A DNA stretch of 64,000 nucleotides from contig NZ_LMEC01000022.1 of NCBI RefSeq assembly GCF_001425265.1, forward strand, positions 283,218-347,217, written 5' to 3'. The notes below the pieces were generated by a model that was not told the origin of the DNA, searched no databases, and saw only the letters and a list, made by a program, of their open reading frames with translations. This DNA comes from Massilia sp. Root418. GTDB taxonomy: Bacteria > Pseudomonadota > Gammaproteobacteria > Burkholderiales > Burkholderiaceae_D. The position numbers were made by a program, and so were the translations under genes. Positions 16,750 through 25,679 of the stretch are shown one piece after another (within the stretch, counting starts at the first letter, position 1; every line of letters begins with the position of its first letter).

Positions 16750-16922
16750 TTGTGGCCTCCGCCGCCCGAGCCGCCGCCGTAGCTGCCGCCGCCGCCGCCG
16801 GTATGTGAACTCCAGCCGGAGCCGCCGCCGCTCGATGGGCCCAGGGAACCGAACATGCGGGCCCAGCTGCTGCAGCTGGTCATGGTGAATACCACCAGCG
16901 CGTACACCAGATAGCGCTTCAA
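16746..16922 (-). CDS. Small Gly-rich putative lipoprotein (58 residues, TTG start)
   Basis: A hidden small gene between the DUF4178 gene and speD. The TTG at 16922 overlaps the upstream stop (TTGA), and its own TGA overlaps the speD GTG (GTGA), so it is joined by 4-base overlaps on both sides. The protein starts MKRYLVYALVVFTMTSC, a short signal with a lipobox-like MTSC, then has a tail of Gly, Ser and Tyr with GGGGGSYGGGSGGGG. It is probably anchored in the membrane. The function is unknown; the double overlap and the signal-like start argue that it is real. Confidence 0.72.
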   Translation of the reverse strand: MKRYLVYALVVFTMTSCSSWARMFGSLGPSSGGGSGWSSHTGGGGGSYGGGSGGGGHK

Positions 16923-18385
16923 GTAGGGTCCCCTTTATCGATGGAGTCCAGGAACAGCGCGGGCAGGTAGATGGCCAGCACGCCGAGCAGGTTGAGCATC
17001 AGCGAGCCGCCGAAATTGACCAGCAGGGGAATCGCGTTCACCGCCAGCATCACCATGATGAATTTTTTGGCAGCGTTGCCGTAACGGCCTTTTTGCGGCG
17101 GCGCCGCGCGCATCAGGTTTTTCACCGGCACGCCAAACCACAGGTGGACCTGGTCGGCCGGGATGCGGGTGGAGCGCGACCAGGTCAGCTCCTCGCCGCT
17201 CAGTTCCGCCGCCAGGCGGGTCTGGCCGCGTTCGAATTCGTAGACGCGGGTATGGTCGCCCACCTGCACGCGCCAGTTGAAGGCGCCGGCCGCGTACACC
17301 ACCGTGGCGCCGTAGTCGTACAGCTTGCCGTACATGACCTTGTCCAGCGACACGGTATCGGCGCTCGTCTTTTCCCACTCCGGCCAGGCCGGCATCACAT
17401 TGGCGCGCCACCAGCCGTCATCCGTCTCCACCAGCCAGGTGAAGCCGGCCTTGGCGCCGGACAGCAGGTACTCGGTCCAGCGCGCGCCCTCGTCGTCCTC
17501 GCGCACCATGAAGCCGATCACGCGGTAGCGCTGCTTGTTGATGGTGGCTTCGGCGCCCAGCGACAGGGTGGTGCCGACTTTTTCCACCTGCTCGCCAGCC
17601 GCCAGCACCTGCGCCTTGGGGCTGGCCGCATCGATTTGCGCATGGCAGGAAGGGCACAGCAAGTTGGCGGTCTGGCCGGGCAGGTAGTTGATGGCGCCGC
17701 CGCAGGACGGACAAGTCAGCGCCGTCAGCTTGCCGCGATAGCGGCCCGCGCTGCGTTCGATCTGTTCCTCGTCGCGCAGCAGCTGGCATTGCATGGCTTC
17801 CAGCGTGACGGACATGCCGGTGTACACCACGGGTTCCGGTCCGTCCGAATAGTCCAGCGTGAGGAAGCTGCTGCCGCGCCGGAAGTCGGCCACCCTGGCT
17901 TGCCAGCCGTCGCCCACCTTGAACGGCAGTTCGCCCTGGCCGCCGATGCACTCCGCAGTGCGCACTTCGGACACCATCAGCCGCTCGCCGCCCACGCGCA
18001 CCATTTCGCCGGCCTTCAGTTCCTCGAAGGCTGGCAGGGGCGGCTGCGTGCCGCGCGCGGAGGTGACGGTGTACAGGCCGGACGAGTCGCCCAGCCAGGA
18101 CGCGGCGCCGTCGTCGAACAGCAGATACCACTCGTTCCACATGCCGGCCGAATAGCGCAGCTGGATGCGGCCGATCACGGTGAACGCGCGCCCGCCCAGC
18201 ACACCGGAGGTGCCGATCTGCACCGGCGAGTAGTCCTCCAGCACGGAGGACATCTTGCCCAGGTCCTTGACCGCGTCCTCATCCTTCAGCACGCGCGTAT
18301 TGCAGTACTCGCACACGGCCATGACCGAGGCGTGCGAGCGGAACTTGACTTCCGCGCCGCAGCTGGGACAGGAGACTATTTGCAT
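16919..18385 (-). CDS. Double zinc-ribbon, DUF4178-type membrane protein
   Basis: 488 residues. A first zinc ribbon uses Cys6, Cys9, Cys25 and Cys28; a second uses Cys225, Cys228, Cys244 and Cys247. Each is followed by a beta-rich domain of about 150 residues that I assign to DUF4178 (WNEWYLLFDDGAASWL in the first, ARWTEYLLSGAKAGFTWL in the second). Two membrane helices end the protein, near residues 435-480. The ribbons and domains should face the cytosol. It lies 10 bases after the SPFH gene and overlaps the small lipoprotein gene. No biochemical role is known to me. Confidence 0.82.
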   Translation of the reverse strand: MQIVSCPSCGAEVKFRSHASVMAVCEYCNTRVLKDEDAVKDLGKMSSVLEDYSPVQIGTSGVLGGRAFTVIGRIQLRYSAGMWNEWYLLFDDGAASWLGDSSGLYTVTSARGTQPPLPAFEELKAGEMVRVGGERLMVSEVRTAECIGGQGELPFKVGDGWQARVADFRRGSSFLTLDYSDGPEPVVYTGMSVTLEAMQCQLLRDEEQIERSAGRYRGKLTALTCPSCGGAINYLPGQTANLLCPSCHAQIDAASPKAQVLAAGEQVEKVGTTLSLGAEATINKQRYRVIGFMVREDDEGARWTEYLLSGAKAGFTWLVETDDGWWRANVMPAWPEWEKTSADTVSLDKVMYGKLYDYGATVVYAAGAFNWRVQVGDHTRVYEFERGQTRLAAELSGEELTWSRSTRIPADQVHLWFGVPVKNLMRAAPPQKGRYGNAAKKFIMVMLAVNAIPLLVNFGGSLMLNLLGVLAIYLPALFLDSIDKGDPT

Positions 18386-18395
18386 GTACGCGGTC

Positions 18396-19448
18396 TTAGC
18401 CTATCAGTTTCTTGAGCAGTTCGGACTTGGCGCTGTCGTAGTCGGCGGCCGAGATCAGGCCTTTGTCCAGCAGGCCTTTCAGCTTTTCCAGGCGCGCTTC
18501 GATGCCTTCTTCGGCCGGGGCCGGAGCTGCGGCGGCAGGGACAGGTGCGCCCGGATGCGAGCTGGCCGGTGCCAGCGTGGAGCCGACCGCCTGGCCCATG
18601 GCCTGGCCCAGCATCACGCCCGCGCCCAGGCCGGCGCCGATGCCGGCGATGCCGCCCTCGTTCTGCGCCGCCAGCGGAATGGCGCTGGCGGTCTGGAACT
18701 TGGTGAAGCCGCTCATCTTGTCGGTGCTCAGGCCGCCCTTCATGCCGGCCGAGATGCGCTCGTCCAGCGCCGCCTGCAGTTCTTCCGGCAGGCTCACGCT
18801 GGCCACGTTGAACTCGTCCAGCCCGATGCCGTAGCGCGCGAAGGCGTCGGCCAGGTCGCCGCGCACTTCCTGCGCCATCAGCGCCTGGTTGGCGGCCATG
18901 TCCAGGAAGGCCACGTTGGCCGAACCCAGCGAGCTGGCCATGGTGGCCATCAGGATGCCGCGCAGCTGGTCTTCCACGTCGTCGCGCGTGTATTCCTCGC
19001 GGGTGCCGCTCAATTCGGTATAGAACTTGCGCGGATCGGCCACGCGATACGAGTACATGCCGAAGGCGCGCACCCGGATCATGTCGAAATCCTTGTCGCG
19101 GATGGTGATCGGCTGCTGCGTGCCCCACTTGCGGCCGGTCTGCACGCGGGTGCTGAAGAAGTACACGTCCGACTTGAACGGCGAGTCGAACAGCTTGTCC
19201 CAGTTTTTCAGGTTGGTCAGCAGCGGCAGGGTTTGCGTGGTCAGGGTGTGGGTACCGGGGCCGAACACGTCGGCGATCTGGCCCTCGTTGACGAAGACCG
19301 CCACCTGCGACTCGCGCACCACCAGCACGCCGCCGTTCTGGATTTCCATGTCCGCCATGGGGAAGCGCCAGGCCAGTACGCCTTCCTTGTCTTCCGTCCA
19401 TTGCAGAACGTCGATAAACTGCTTCTTGATAAAGCTGCCGAGACCCAT
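18396..19448 (-). CDS. SPFH-domain protein with C-terminal SHOCT motif (YdjI/virion-core-like)
   Basis: 350 residues. The SPFH core covers about residues 25-240 (VLVVRESQVAVFVNEGQI; ITIRDKDFDMIRVRAFGMYSYRV). A Gly-, Ala- and Pro-rich linker leads to a SHOCT helix pair (EARLEKLKGLLDKGLISAADY). It has no N-terminal membrane helix, like Bacillus YdjI, which works with a zinc-ribbon membrane protein and PspA in membrane stress. Here a zinc-ribbon membrane protein follows directly, but no pspA is present. SPFH proteins form membrane-bound oligomeric scaffolds. Confidence 0.85.
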   Translation of the reverse strand: MGLGSFIKKQFIDVLQWTEDKEGVLAWRFPMADMEIQNGGVLVVRESQVAVFVNEGQIADVFGPGTHTLTTQTLPLLTNLKNWDKLFDSPFKSDVYFFSTRVQTGRKWGTQQPITIRDKDFDMIRVRAFGMYSYRVADPRKFYTELSGTREEYTRDDVEDQLRGILMATMASSLGSANVAFLDMAANQALMAQEVRGDLADAFARYGIGLDEFNVASVSLPEELQAALDERISAGMKGGLSTDKMSGFTKFQTASAIPLAAQNEGGIAGIGAGLGAGVMLGQAMGQAVGSTLAPASSHPGAPVPAAAAPAPAEEGIEARLEKLKGLLDKGLISAADYDSAKSELLKKLIG

Positions 19449-19473
19449 GATAGTCGTCCTTAAAAGTGCGGTG

Positions 19474-19860
19474 TCAGGAAATGCAGGCGGCGTTGATGGC
19501 GCCGATGGCCAGAGATACGGCGCCTAGCAGGCCGCCGAACGCGGTGTTGCCCGATTCGATATGGTCCTGCGCCATGCGCAGCGCGCGCGTGGTGCAGAAG
19601 TAGGCCAGGATCTGGACCACCATGGCGCCGAAAGACCACAGGAAGAACTGCTGGTAGTCCGCCGTGTGCAGCAGGCTGGAAGCGATCGTCATCGAGAAGC
19701 CCAGCAGCGATCCGCTCAGCGACAGTGCCGCCGCGTTGTTCCCCTGCCTGATCAGCAGCACCTCGTTGTACGGCGTGAGGCGGGTGTAGATCATGAAGAA
19801 CATCGCCAGCAGCAAAGCGGCCAGAAACAGGTGAATCACGTAGTTTAGGATGGGCGGCAC
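19474..19860 (-). CDS. DUF350-family small membrane protein
   Basis: 128 residues with four hydrophobic helices and the pattern SLSGSLLGFSMTIASSL in the second. This agrees with the DUF350 (YjfL-type) family. It is the first gene of the leftward arm, 25 bases before the SPFH gene. A 61-base region separates it from the divergent spermidine-synthase-like gene and must hold both promoters. The function is unknown; DUF350 genes are often found near polyamine and SPFH genes. Confidence 0.82.
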   Translation of the reverse strand: MPPILNYVIHLFLAALLLAMFFMIYTRLTPYNEVLLIRQGNNAAALSLSGSLLGFSMTIASSLLHTADYQQFFLWSFGAMVVQILAYFCTTRALRMAQDHIESGNTAFGGLLGAVSLAIGAINAACIS

Positions 19861-19921
19861 GGCGTTCCTCGGTTAAAGTGGCTATCCTGATAATTGTTCA
19901 TCATAAAACATTCGCACCCAC

Positions 19922-21433
19922 ATGACAAAAAAGATTCTGATCCTGTCCGTATTCGTGGTCGCTTCATGCGGATTGGCGTACGAACTGATCGCCGGTGCCC
20001 TGTCCAGCTATCTGCTGGGCGATTCCATCCTGCAGTTCTCCACCATCATCGGGTGCTATCTGTTTGCCATGGGCGTGGGCGCCCACCTGTCCAAGTACGT
20101 GAAGGACGAGGACGTGCTGGCGCGCTTCGTGGACATTGAACTGGCGGTCGGCCTGATTGGCGGCGTCTCCGCCGCGCTGTTGTTCCTCACCTTCTCCTGG
20201 ATGACCGCGCCGTTCCGCGGCCTGCTCTACACCACGGTGTTCATGATCGGCTGCATGGTCGGCATGGAAGTGCCGCTGGTAATGCGCGCGCTGAACGAGC
20301 GCAATACCGAATTCAGTGAGCTGGTCAGCCGCGTGCTGACCTTCGACTACCTGGGTGCGCTGGCCGTGTCGCTGTTGTTCCCGCTGGTGCTGGCACCGTA
20401 TCTTGGCCTGGTGCGCACCGGCTTCTTGTTCGGCATGCTCAATGTCGGCGTAGGCCTGTGGACCATTTACGTGTTCCGCGCCGAGTTGGCCAACGTCACC
20501 GGCCGCGTGCTGCGCGCGTCGGCGGTGATGTGCGTGCTGCTGTTCGGCTTCGCCTCGGCCGACCGCATGACGCACTGGGGCGAGCACGGCCTGTTCGGCG
20601 ACGAAATCGTCTACTCCACCACCACGCCCTACCAGCGCCTCGTGATCACGCGCTGGAAGGATGACCTGCGCCTCTACATCAACGGCAACCTGCAGTTCTC
20701 CTCGCGCGACGAGTACCGCTACCATGAAGCGCTGGTGCACCCGGTGCTGGAGGCGCTGCCGTGGGCCCGGCGCGTGCTGGTGCTGGGCGGCGGCGACGGC
20801 CTGGCCCTGCGCGAGATCCTGCGCTATCCGAACATCGAGCAGGCCACGGTGGTGGACCTGGACCCGGCCATGACCGGCGCTTTCACCACCCGCGACGAGC
20901 TGGTGAAGCTGAACGGCGGCTCCTTCCGCGACAAGCGCACGCGCGTCATCAATGCCGACGCGGCGGTGTGGCTGCAGAACTCCACCGAGATGTTCGACGC
21001 GGTCATCATCGACTTCCCCGATCCGTCCAGCTTTGCGCTGGGCAAGCTGTATTCGGTGCCGTTCTACGGCCTGGTGAAGAAGCACCTGGCCGCCAACGGC
21101 CTGGTGGTGGTGCAATCGACTTCGCCCTTCTTCGCGCCGCACGCTTACTGGACCGTGAACGCCACGCTCAACGAGGTGGGCTTGAAGACGCACCCCTACC
21201 ACGCCTACGTGCCTTCCTTCGGCGAGTGGGGCTTCATCCTGGCGTCGCCGCAGCTCGACTACCAGCCGCCGACGTCCTACAAGCTGCCGATGCGCTACCT
21301 GAACGCTGACACCACGCGCGAAATGTTCATCTTCCCGCCGGACATGAAGCCGCTGAACATGGCGCCCAACCGGCTCAACACGCAGTCGCTCGTGCACGAG
21401 TTCGAGCAGGACTGGCGCCAGGTGATACGCTGA
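19922..21433 (+). CDS. speE: Membrane-anchored polyamine aminopropyltransferase (spermidine synthase-like)
   Basis: 503 residues. The first ~220 residues form about seven membrane helices (CGLAYELIAGALSSYLLG and others). The C-terminal half is a spermidine synthase fold: GGGDGLALREIL binds the aminopropyl donor, VVDLDP follows, and IIDFPDPSS holds the catalytic aspartates. It would transfer aminopropyl groups from the SpeD product to a polyamine at the inner membrane. It is divergent from the speD arm, and the next gene overlaps it by one base (TGATG). The exact acceptor amine cannot be told. Confidence 0.88.
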   Translation: MTKKILILSVFVVASCGLAYELIAGALSSYLLGDSILQFSTIIGCYLFAMGVGAHLSKYVKDEDVLARFVDIELAVGLIGGVSAALLFLTFSWMTAPFRGLLYTTVFMIGCMVGMEVPLVMRALNERNTEFSELVSRVLTFDYLGALAVSLLFPLVLAPYLGLVRTGFLFGMLNVGVGLWTIYVFRAELANVTGRVLRASAVMCVLLFGFASADRMTHWGEHGLFGDEIVYSTTTPYQRLVITRWKDDLRLYINGNLQFSSRDEYRYHEALVHPVLEALPWARRVLVLGGGDGLALREILRYPNIEQATVVDLDPAMTGAFTTRDELVKLNGGSFRDKRTRVINADAAVWLQNSTEMFDAVIIDFPDPSSFALGKLYSVPFYGLVKKHLAANGLVVVQSTSPFFAPHAYWTVNATLNEVGLKTHPYHAYVPSFGEWGFILASPQLDYQPPTSYKLPMRYLNADTTREMFIFPPDMKPLNMAPNRLNTQSLVHEFEQDWRQVIR

Positions 21434-23079
21434 TGCTGCGCCGTTCCTTCCTGGCCTGGGCCGGCGCCAGCGGGCTGGCTGCCGCCGGCAGCGTGGCGGC
21501 CTACCAGCGCTGGCAGGAGATCACGCCCACGCTGCACTTCCCCGGCCGCGACGAAGGCCACCTGATGCGTGACCTGATGCGCGGCCCCGGGCAGGGCGGC
21601 CGCGCGCTGCCGCCGCCGTCCGAGGTGCTGGAGACCGATGTCGCCATCCTCGGCTCGGGCATCGGCGGCCTGTCTGCGGCGTGGAAGCTGAACAAGCTGG
21701 GGCACAAGGATTTCCTGATGGTGGACGGCCCCCAGCCCTTTGGCAACGCGGCCGGCGGCCGCTTCGGCGACCTGGAATACCCCACCGGCGCCCACTACCT
21801 GCCGCTGCCGTCGCCTGAGTCGGTGCATGTGCGCGAAATCCTGGCCGACCTGGGCATCATCCAGCGCGACCCGTATGCCGACAGGCCGTATTACGACGAG
21901 CGCTTCCTGCTGCACGCACCGGAGGAACGCCTGCTGTACCGGGGCCAATGGCAGGAAGGCTTCATTCCCACCGAGGGCGTGCCGGCCGAAGAACTGGCTG
22001 AACACAAGCGCTTCTTCGCCGAAGTGGAGCGCCTGCGCCAGGCGCGCGGCAGCGATGGACGGCGGATTTTCGTGTTCCCCACCGTGCAGTCCTCGGAGGA
22101 TGCCGCATGGCGCAAACTGGACGGCATCACGCTCAAGCAGTGGCTTGAGCAGAACGGCTACCGTTCGCCTACCCTGCACTGGTATCTGAACTACTGCTGC
22201 CGCGACGACTACGGCGCGCGCTACGACCAGGTGTCGGCGTGGGCCGGCCTGCACTACTACTGCAGCCGCTGGGGCCATGCGGCGAATGCGGAAAACGGCA
22301 CCTGGCTCACCTGGCCGGGCGGCCTGCAGCCGCTGGCTTCCGGCATGGAGCGCGCGTCCGGCGTGCAGCGTGTGGCCGGCACCGTGGCGTCGGTCAAGCG
22401 CACCGGCAGCGGCGCGGGTGCGCGGGTGGAGGCGCTGTGCTTCCGCCTGGAGAACGGCAAGCCGCGCAGCTACCTGGTGAAAGCGCGCAAGGCCATCTGC
22501 GCCATGCCGCTGTACGTGGCCGAGCGCGTGGTGGAAGGCATCCGCGGCATGGGCTATGAGCCGCAGCGCGACACGCCCGTCTACGCGCCATGGATGGTGG
22601 CCAATTTCCTGCTCAAGCGCTTCCCGGCCGAGCTGCCGCACGCGCCGCTGTCGTGGGATAACGTGGTGTACCAGGAGCCCGGGCTGGGGTTCGTGGTGTC
22701 CACGCATCAGGACATCCGCGTCACGCCGCCGGAGAAAACCGTCTTCAGCGCCTACGTGGCGCTGTCGCACCGTACCCCTGTCAGCGCGCGCCGCTGGATG
22801 GTGACAGCGTCGCCGGAGGAGCTGCTGGCGCTGGCCAGCGCGGACCTGGAGACAGCCTACGGCGCGCAGTTCGCGTCCTGCGTGGAGCGTGTCGACATCA
22901 CGCTGCGCGGCCATGCCATGGCGGCGCCGCTGCCCGGCTTCCGCAGCAATCCCGGGCTGAAAGCGCTGCGCGAACTCGACGGCCCCATCCTGTTTGCGCA
23001 TGCCGATTTGTCCGGCTTCTCCGTGTTCGAGGAGGCCGCGTGGTGGGGCTGCCGCGCGGCGCAACTGGCTATCAAATAG
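21433..23079 (+). CDS. Tat-signal FAD-dependent amine oxidase-like protein
   Basis: 548 residues. The N-terminus MLRRSFLAWAGASGLAAAG has a twin-arginine motif (RRSFL) and a hydrophobic stretch, so export of a folded flavoprotein is likely. The FAD motif DVAILGSGIGGLSAAWKL begins near residue 69. The overall form is that of the NAD(P)/FAD amine oxidase group; a polyamine as substrate is suggested only by the neighbour. Its start codon overlaps the spermidine-synthase-like stop (TGATG). Confidence 0.78.
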   Translation: MLRRSFLAWAGASGLAAAGSVAAYQRWQEITPTLHFPGRDEGHLMRDLMRGPGQGGRALPPPSEVLETDVAILGSGIGGLSAAWKLNKLGHKDFLMVDGPQPFGNAAGGRFGDLEYPTGAHYLPLPSPESVHVREILADLGIIQRDPYADRPYYDERFLLHAPEERLLYRGQWQEGFIPTEGVPAEELAEHKRFFAEVERLRQARGSDGRRIFVFPTVQSSEDAAWRKLDGITLKQWLEQNGYRSPTLHWYLNYCCRDDYGARYDQVSAWAGLHYYCSRWGHAANAENGTWLTWPGGLQPLASGMERASGVQRVAGTVASVKRTGSGAGARVEALCFRLENGKPRSYLVKARKAICAMPLYVAERVVEGIRGMGYEPQRDTPVYAPWMVANFLLKRFPAELPHAPLSWDNVVYQEPGLGFVVSTHQDIRVTPPEKTVFSAYVALSHRTPVSARRWMVTASPEELLALASADLETAYGAQFASCVERVDITLRGHAMAAPLPGFRSNPGLKALRELDGPILFAHADLSGFSVFEEAAWWGCRAAQLAIK

Positions 23080-23087
23080 TCATCTAT

Positions 23088-23118
23088 GTGATTATTGTAT
23101 AGATCTTGCGTGATTATT
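23088..23118. promoter_or_regulatory. Direct repeat in the GH35 promoter region
   Basis: The nine-base word GTGATTATT occurs at 23088-23096 and again at 23110-23118, a 22-base period or about two helical turns. The 120-base region is AT-rich and contains the promoter of the galactosidase operon. The repeat may bind a regulator such as the LysR protein encoded at 36751; this is untested. Confidence 0.35.
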
Positions 23119-23202
23119 CATATTTCCGTTCTAGTTGGTGAACTTACACTCACTGGCAATAAGCATAACTAAAAACGATAACTAGACTTCCGGAGAAATG
23201 TG

Positions 23203-25650
23203 ATGAATCGAGCATACGCGCTAAGCGTCTTGCTGGCCGCAGGCATGGCCAACGCTGAAACACTGCTGCGCATCGACGCCAGCGCCCCCGCCAAAACCCC
23301 GCTCGAAAACAAGCTGCAAATGGGGACGTCCGCGTCCCCGTCCGGCGTCAAGCTGGGCGTCAACAGCCAGTACCTGACACGCGACGGCAAGCCGTGGTTG
23401 CCGGTGATGGGCGAGTTCCACTACACCCGCACCCCGCCCGCCGAATGGGACACCGAGCTGCGCAAGATGAAGGCGGCCGGCATCGACATCGTCGCCACCT
23501 ACGTCATCTGGAATCACCACGAGCCGCGCGACGGCCAGTTCGACTGGAAGGGCCAGCGCGATCTGCGCCGTTTCGTGCAGCTGGCCGGCAAGGCCGGGCT
23601 GGAAGTGGTGGTGCGCATGGGCCCATGGGTGCACGCGGAAGTGCGCTACGGCGGCATTCCGGACTGGGTGGTGAACGCCATGCCGACCCGCAGCAACGAC
23701 CCGCAATACCTGCGCCACGCGGACCGCCTGTACCAGCAGATCGCCGCGCAGATCAAGGGCTTGCTGTGGAAGGACGGCGGCCCGGTGGTGGGCGTGCAGC
23801 TGGAAAACGAATACAACCTGGACGGCCCGGGCGAGGGCGCCGCGCACATCAGCGCGCTGAAAGAGCTGGCGCGCAAGGCCGGCGTGGACGTGCCGCTGTA
23901 TACCGTGACCGGCTGGGACCAGACGGTGTATCCCTCCGGTGAAGTGACGCCGGTGTTCGGCGGCTATCCCGACGAGCCGTGGGCGGTCAGCACCAGGGAG
24001 CTGCCGCCGAAAGAGACCTACGCATTCCGCTTCGACAGCCGCGTCAGCGGCGACCTGGGCGCGCAGACCAAGGCCAGGGGCAAGGGCACGGCGGACTCCG
24101 ACATGGAAACCACGCCCTTCCTCGGCGCCGAGTACGGCGCGGGCCTGCCCTTTATGTACCGGCGCCGCACCGTGGTGTCGCCGGACGACATCGCATCCAT
24201 GCTGCCGGTGCAGCTGGGCTCGGGCGTGAACCTGATCGGCTACTACATGTTCCACGGCGGCCGCAATCCGATGGACCTGACCTCGCTGGAGGAAAGCTCG
24301 CTCAGCGGCGGCTACAACGACACGCCGATGATCAGCTACGACTTCCAGGCCCCGCTGGGCCCGGACGGCCAGCAGCGCCCTGTGCTGGCCAAGCTGCGCC
24401 CCTACCACTTGTTCATGCGCGACTTCGGCGACCGCCTGGCGCCGATGACGGTGCGCAAACCGGAGCTGACGCCAACCGGTCCGGAAGACCTGGCCACGCC
24501 GCGTTTCGCCTTGCGCAGCAAGGGCGACAGCGCTTTCCTGTTCGTCAGCAACCATGTGCGCCAGTACGCCATGCCGGCGCACAAGCAGCTGCGTTTTTCC
24601 GTGCAGCTGCCGGGCGGCACCAAGACCTTCCCGCGCCGGCCGGTGGACGTGGCCGATGGCAGCTACTTCATCTGGCCGGTGAACATGGACCTGGACGGAA
24701 CGCGTTTGTCCTACGCCACCGCGCAGCCGGTGGCCCGCCTGGACAACGGCAAGGCCGGCATCACCTATGTGTTCGCCGCCAGCGCCGGCGTGCCGGTGGA
24801 GCTGGCCTTCGAGGGCGGCGCTGCGGACCGCCTCTCGGCGCCCGGCGCGCGCATCGTGAAAGCGGACGGCGATGCGGTGGTTGAAGGCATCACGCCCGGC
24901 ACCGGTGCCGCCGTGACCATCCAGCGCGCGCAGAAGCCGCCGGTCACGCTGCTGGTGCTCACGCCGCAGCAGGCGGAGAGTATGACGGTGGAGCAGTTCG
25001 CCGGCCAGCGCCGCCTGGTGCTGAGCGCCCAGCAGACCTGGTACGAAGGCGGCGCGCTGCGCTTGCGTTCGGACGGCGACGCGGCTTTCCGTTTTGCGGT
25101 TTACCCCGCGCTGCCGAAGGCACCCACGGCAGCGGCGGCATCGGCGCCATCGAAGTCCGGCGCCGCATTGCGCGCCAGTACCGACGGCGTGTTCCAGGCC
25201 TTCGAGGCCCGCCTGCCGGAACGCCGCGCGGAAGCGAAGATTACGCCGCTGCGCGAGGCAAAGAATGTAGGCCCGGTGGTGGTGGGCGGACTGGCGCGCG
25301 CCGCCATCCAGCCGATACCGGAAGCGTTCCGCAACGCGGCTGCCTGGCGCATCGATCTGCCGCAGGGCGAGAAGAACGCGCTGGTGGAGCTGGACTTCGT
25401 CGGCGACATCGGCCGCCTGTTCAACGGCACCCGCATGCTGGACGACTGGTACTACAGCGGCTACGGCTGGCAATACGCGGCGGCGCACGCCGGCACGGGT
25501 CCGCTGACCCTGTCCGTGCTGCCGCTGCGCGCCGATGCGCCCATCTATCTTCCCAAGGAAGGCCGCCCGGATTTCGGCGGCAAGCAGCAAGTGGCGGCGC
25601 TGCGCGGCGTGAAGGTCACGCCGGTCTACACGCTGGCAGTACAACCATAA
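23203..25650 (+). CDS. Secreted beta-galactosidase, glycoside hydrolase family 35
   Basis: 815 residues from the ATG at 23203, which has GGAGAA five bases before it (an in-frame GTG at 23200 is less likely). A signal peptide ends near MANA. The family features are present: GEFHYTRTPPAEWDTEL near the N-terminus, acid/base Glu in VGVQLENEYN, nucleophile Glu in TPFLGAEYGAGLP. It should release terminal beta-galactose from oligo- or polysaccharides in the periplasm or outside. The next gene, a TonB receptor, begins 29 bases later, and galactonate genes follow. Confidence 0.9.
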   Translation: MNRAYALSVLLAAGMANAETLLRIDASAPAKTPLENKLQMGTSASPSGVKLGVNSQYLTRDGKPWLPVMGEFHYTRTPPAEWDTELRKMKAAGIDIVATYVIWNHHEPRDGQFDWKGQRDLRRFVQLAGKAGLEVVVRMGPWVHAEVRYGGIPDWVVNAMPTRSNDPQYLRHADRLYQQIAAQIKGLLWKDGGPVVGVQLENEYNLDGPGEGAAHISALKELARKAGVDVPLYTVTGWDQTVYPSGEVTPVFGGYPDEPWAVSTRELPPKETYAFRFDSRVSGDLGAQTKARGKGTADSDMETTPFLGAEYGAGLPFMYRRRTVVSPDDIASMLPVQLGSGVNLIGYYMFHGGRNPMDLTSLEESSLSGGYNDTPMISYDFQAPLGPDGQQRPVLAKLRPYHLFMRDFGDRLAPMTVRKPELTPTGPEDLATPRFALRSKGDSAFLFVSNHVRQYAMPAHKQLRFSVQLPGGTKTFPRRPVDVADGSYFIWPVNMDLDGTRLSYATAQPVARLDNGKAGITYVFAASAGVPVELAFEGGAADRLSAPGARIVKADGDAVVEGITPGTGAAVTIQRAQKPPVTLLVLTPQQAESMTVEQFAGQRRLVLSAQQTWYEGGALRLRSDGDAAFRFAVYPALPKAPTAAAASAPSKSGAALRASTDGVFQAFEARLPERRAEAKITPLREAKNVGPVVVGGLARAAIQPIPEAFRNAAAWRIDLPQGEKNALVELDFVGDIGRLFNGTRMLDDWYYSGYGWQYAAAHAGTGPLTLSVLPLRADAPIYLPKEGRPDFGGKQQVAALRGVKVTPVYTLAVQP

Positions 25651-25679
25651 AAAAATCATAAACCAAGAGGGAGATCTCC

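Noticed and set aside
23221..25659. 812-residue open frame opposite the GH35 gene
   Set aside because: Same compositional shadow effect; no recognisable domain, no ribosome site.
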